Shown here: positions 20,723-23,294 of the stretch, one piece after another
Numbering within the stretch: the first letter of the stretch is position 1
Layout: every line of letters starts with the position of its first letter
Assembly: GCA_021163545.1 (NCBI GenBank)
Contig: JAGGTU010000016.1
Location: forward strand, 1-23,294
Reading direction: 5' to 3'
DNA from: a bacterium
GTDB lineage: Bacteria > Patescibacteriota > Minisyncoccia > Minisyncoccales > PEYH01
Length of the DNA: 23,294 nucleotides
Made by a program: the position numbers and the translations under genes
The notes under the pieces: generated by a model
Database searches by the model: none
What the model was told of the DNA's origin: nothing
The model's input: the letters and a program-made list of their open reading frames with translations, nothing else

Positions 20723-21820
20723 TTATTCATTTTGGCAAATTTCAACAATCGCTAATTCCAAAGGGAGTTGAGGAATTGGCGAATATTTCATCTTATTTTG
20801 AGCTTCTAAAAATATCTTTAAAAATTTTCGCAAATTTCTTTCTTCTATCTTGTTAAGTTGTTCTTTTAATTTTGATTTTGCCTCCAAAGTTAAATTTTCA
20901 AGCAAAGGATTGTCTAAATTAGGGTCAATTTTCAAAATCAAACCGCTTCGTAAATACCCAATGAGGGATTTTGCAAACTCAAAAGGATTTAACCCTTTTT
21001 CTAAATGTTTATTTAAAAACTCCACACATTTTGCCGGATTTTTTTGGATTAGGAAATCTACAAATTGGCTTATTATGTTTACATCAATTAGCCCTAAAAT
21101 GTCTTTGACATCGTTTGTGGTTATCTTCTTTATGTTTTGAGTTTTGGCATAGGTTATTACTTGATCCAAAAAACTTTCAGCATCTCTCATTGCTCCACTG
21201 GAATTAGCAGCAATTAATTCTAATGCTTCTTTTTCAATGTCAATGTTTTCTGCCTTACAGATAAATTCAAGTTTCTTCAAAATCTGAGGGACAGTTAACT
21301 TATGAAAGTCAAACCTCTGACAGCGTGAGATAATTGTAGGAATCATTTTCTCCGGCTGAGTGGTGGCTAAAATAAAAATTACATGTTGTGGCGGCTCTTC
21401 TAATATTTTTAAAAGGGCGTTTGCTGCATCCTTGGACAATTGATGAGATTCGTCAATAATAAAAACTTTATACTTAAGTCTTGTTGGAGCAAACTTTGCT
21501 CCTTCTTTTAATTGTCTTATTTCTTCAATTCCCCTATTTGAGGCAGCGTCAATTTCAATTAAATCTATCGCTCTTCCGTCGTTTATCTCTTTGCAAGCAC
21601 TACATTTATTACAGGGCTCATGCCCTTTTCTGTTTTCACAATTTATTGCTTTAGCAAAGAGACGAGCCAACGTTGTCTTGCCAGATCCCCAAGGACCGGC
21701 AAATAGATAAGCATGGGAAATCATATTTTCCTCAATTGCATTACTCAAAGTTCTAACTATGTGTTCCTGTCCAATCACTTCAGAAAATGTTTTTGGTCTA
21801 TATTTCCGATAAAGGACCAT
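20723..21820 (-). CDS. dnaX: DNA polymerase III subunit gamma (short DnaX)
   Basis: ATPase of the clamp loader that opens the beta ring at primed sites. The 365-residue protein starts with the family hallmark LYRKYRPKTFSEVIGQEHI, then Walker A GPWGSGKTT (42-50, Trp replacing the usual Arg), a four-Cys zinc module (61, 70, 73, 76), Walker B IIDESHQLS with Asp123 and Glu124, KILEEPP and the SRC arginine finger (165-167). Domain III extends to about 360 and the protein ends there, so there is no tau region to contact DnaB helicase and polymerase. It probably heads a unit running into tRNA-Gln; the GtrA gene is 30 bp upstream on the same strand. Confidence 0.95.
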   Translation of the reverse strand: MVLYRKYRPKTFSEVIGQEHIVRTLSNAIEENMISHAYLFAGPWGSGKTTLARLFAKAINCENRKGHEPCNKCSACKEINDGRAIDLIEIDAASNRGIEEIRQLKEGAKFAPTRLKYKVFIIDESHQLSKDAANALLKILEEPPQHVIFILATTQPEKMIPTIISRCQRFDFHKLTVPQILKKLEFICKAENIDIEKEALELIAANSSGAMRDAESFLDQVITYAKTQNIKKITTNDVKDILGLIDVNIISQFVDFLIQKNPAKCVEFLNKHLEKGLNPFEFAKSLIGYLRSGLILKIDPNLDNPLLENLTLEAKSKLKEQLNKIEERNLRKFLKIFLEAQNKMKYSPIPQLPLELAIVEICQNE

Positions 21821-21850
21821 AAATTCAATTCGAAACGAAAACTGCCTTAA

Positions 21851-22471
21851 TTATTTTTTGAAGATGAAGAATTTATAGGAAAGGAAATTCCAGATAAAAC
21901 CACATAAAACTCCTATAATTGGTGCCACTCCTCCTGCCCAGATAGTTGGAGCAATATGAAATTGAGGACCTACAACATTAACTAAAAACACTGCCACCCC
22001 AACATTAATTAAAGCGCCGATACCGGTTACAAAATAAAATCCTGCAAATTCTTTACCTTTGAGTTGGGTGCCTTTTTCGAATGTCCAAAATTTGTTCCAA
22101 AAATAACTATTTGTAGCGGCACAAGAGAAAGAAATGAATTTGAATAATCCATATAAACCTCCTTTTTCAATCCCTGTTATCCACATTAAAAAACCCAAAA
22201 TTCCTAAATCAATAAAAGTGTTCAAAGCTCCGACAACTACAAATTTTGCTAACTGCCAAATAAATTTCAACTTTTTCCCTAAAATATTTGCGATAGATAA
22301 TCCTATAACTACCAATATTGGAATAATTATTGGAAAAGGATATATAAACTTCAAAGAAAACCATGCAAATTTCTCTGCGAGGTCGGCTTCCAAATTTTTA
22401 AAGACAGCAATGGCTAAAATACCAATTAGAAAGCCCAAAAGTAATCCAAGAAATAAATCTTTTTTTGTCAT
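21851..22471 (-). CDS. GtrA family membrane protein with extra N-terminal helices
   Basis: A 206-residue membrane protein. Residues about 75-205 are a GtrA domain of four helices with KFVVVGALNTFIDLGIL, SYFWNKFWTF and the end GFIWNFLSYKFFIF. GtrA proteins are thought to move undecaprenyl- or polyprenyl-linked sugars across the membrane for cell-surface glycans. The two additional N-terminal helices (about 5-25 and 45-65) are not part of the standard domain of about 120-140 residues. No glycosyltransferase is adjacent in this window. It has its own extended -10 promoter and stands 30 bp before dnaX on the same strand, so co-transcription with dnaX is likely. Confidence 0.88.
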   Translation of the reverse strand: MTKKDLFLGLLLGFLIGILAIAVFKNLEADLAEKFAWFSLKFIYPFPIIIPILVVIGLSIANILGKKLKFIWQLAKFVVVGALNTFIDLGILGFLMWITGIEKGGLYGLFKFISFSCAATNSYFWNKFWTFEKGTQLKGKEFAGFYFVTGIGALINVGVAVFLVNVVGPQFHIAPTIWAGGVAPIIGVLCGFIWNFLSYKFFIFKK

Positions 22472-22494
22472 GGGATTATTTTAATTGTTTCTAA

Positions 22495-22523
22495 ATACTA
22501 ACAAAAAATAAAAAAAATTTCAA
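22495..22523 (-). promoter_or_regulatory. Promoter of the GtrA-dnaX unit
   Basis: On the minus strand TTGAAA (22518-22523), 17-bp spacer, TAGTAT (22495-22500) preceded by TGT, an extended -10. The leader would be about 17 nt. Confidence 0.45.
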
Positions 22524-22559
22524 AACGTATTGTAATGTTTAAATTATGGCAAGGTAAAG

Positions 22560-23294
22560 TTAAGATAGCATTTTAAGAAATTCTTCCTCAGAAATAGTTT
22601 TTACTCCAAGTTTTTTTGCCTTTTCATATTTCGATCCTGGATTTTCTCCTACAACCACAAAGTCTGTATTTTTTGAAACAGAAGAGGAAACTTTTCCTCC
22701 AAGGAGTCTTACTTTCTCTGAAGCTTCTTCTCGAGTCATTGTCTTAAGGGCTCCTGTAAAGACAAAAGTTTTACCTTTTAATTTTTCTTCAACCTTTTTG
22801 GGGGTAATAATTTTAACTCCGGCTTTCAGAAGACCGTCGACTAATTTTATATTCCGCGCATTTCTAAACCACTCATAGATACTCTTTGCCACAATTGGCC
22901 CTACATCAGGAATAGCTTCTAATTCTTCTAAACTCGCCTTTTTTAAATTTTCAATTGATCCAAACTTCCTTGCTAAAATATTTGCTGTCTCCTCTCCTAC
23001 ATGTCTAATTCCAAGTGCATATATAAACCGCTCAAGCGGTATTTCCTTTGCTTTTTCTATTGCGTCAATCAGATTTTGAGCAGATTTTTCCGCGAATCTT
23101 TCAAGCGGAACCAAGTCTCCTTTTTTCAATTTGAAAATATCAGCTGGGGTTTCAATTAATCCTTCTTCTATCAATTGATCTATAATTTTGGGGCCCAGAT
23201 GCTCAATATCAAATGCTTTTTTTGAAACAAAATGATATAAAAATCTTTTTTGAGTAGCAAAACAATTTTTGTTTGTACAATAATAATCTACCTC
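22560..23294 (-). CDS. ligA: NAD-dependent DNA ligase (partial, N-terminus beyond window)
   Basis: Seals nicks in replication and repair using NAD+. The frame runs open from the right edge for 244 residues to the stop at 22560. It includes the zinc finger (YYCTNKNCFATQ) with the following HFVSKKAFDIEHLGPK, the helix-hairpin-helix domain (GLIETPADIFKLKKGDL, ALGIRHVGEETANILARKFG, IPDVGPIVAKSIYEWF) and a C-terminal BRCT domain (KGKTFVFTGALKTMTREEASEKVRLLGGKVSSSVSKNTDFVVVG). An internal TTG at 23174 is not the real start, since conserved ligase sequence continues upstream. The adenylation and OB domains are outside the window. The zinc finger here shows two of its cysteines; the others lie upstream. 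Confidence 0.96.
   Translation of the reverse strand, partial: EVDYYCTNKNCFATQKRFLYHFVSKKAFDIEHLGPKIIDQLIEEGLIETPADIFKLKKGDLVPLERFAEKSAQNLIDAIEKAKEIPLERFIYALGIRHVGEETANILARKFGSIENLKKASLEELEAIPDVGPIVAKSIYEWFRNARNIKLVDGLLKAGVKIITPKKVEEKLKGKTFVFTGALKTMTREEASEKVRLLGGKVSSSVSKNTDFVVVGENPGSKYEKAKKLGVKTISEEEFLKMLS

Noticed and set aside
22560..23174. ligA starting at TTG 23174
   Set aside because: Conserved ligase sequence, including the zinc-finger region, continues upstream in the same frame to the window edge; the gene is simply cut by the window.

Overview
The window is AT-rich, densely packed, uses the standard bacterial code (TGA serves as stop) and holds bacterial housekeeping genes, many of them shorter than usual. 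Single-gene domain losses and fusions, tiny membrane proteins, a GtrA family protein, and a mix of strong Shine-Dalgarno and SD-less genes all suggest a small-genome Patescibacteria/CPR bacterium (Parcubacteria-like). That placement is an inference; no rRNA is present.

Layout. 1-1438: 5' part of a UvrD/PcrA helicase (-). 1439-1848: gene-free region with a cluster of perfect palindromes and a terminator. 1849-2094: acpP (-). 2218-3159: truB fused to an acylphosphatase domain (+). 3231-5834: operon (-) of a zincin-like protein, dinB and tgt. 6038-7897: two paralogous membrane-anchored alpha/beta hydrolases (+). 7891-9657: ychF followed by a 7-TM protein (-). 9768-9998: small zinc-ribbon protein (+) with a TTG start. 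10012-15877: complete F-type ATP synthase operon (-), in order AtpZ/I-like, a, c, b-delta fusion, alpha, gamma, beta, epsilon. 16037-16639: DUF502-like membrane protein (+). 16674-16769: 31-residue membrane peptide (-). 16835-17461: TetR regulator (-) with an operator at its own promoter. 17700-18878: FAD-dependent oxidoreductase (+). 19045-20569: type II restriction-modification pair (-). 20625-20699: tRNA-Gln(TTG) (-). 20723-21820: dnaX (-). 21851-22471: GtrA family protein (-). 22560-23294: 3' part of ligA (-).

The most striking content is the reduced ATP synthase. Subunit b is fused to only the C-terminal domain of delta, the delta N-terminal domain is missing, alpha has lost most of the N-terminal extension that normally binds that domain, and epsilon has lost its C-terminal helices. 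These changes look coordinated. A stem-loop between the c and b-delta genes, with a G-U pair in the transcript only, may set subunit stoichiometry. Second is the TruB-acylphosphatase fusion, in which a catalytically intact acylphosphatase replaces the usual C-terminal RNA-binding module.

Regulatory signals are unusually readable: a perfect consensus sigma70-type promoter before the DUF502 gene, a perfect 18-bp operator at tetR, and three genes whose stop codon lies in the loop of their own terminator hairpin. No phage genes, transposase or CRISPR array is visible. The restriction-modification pair beside a tRNA gene is the clearest candidate for acquired DNA.
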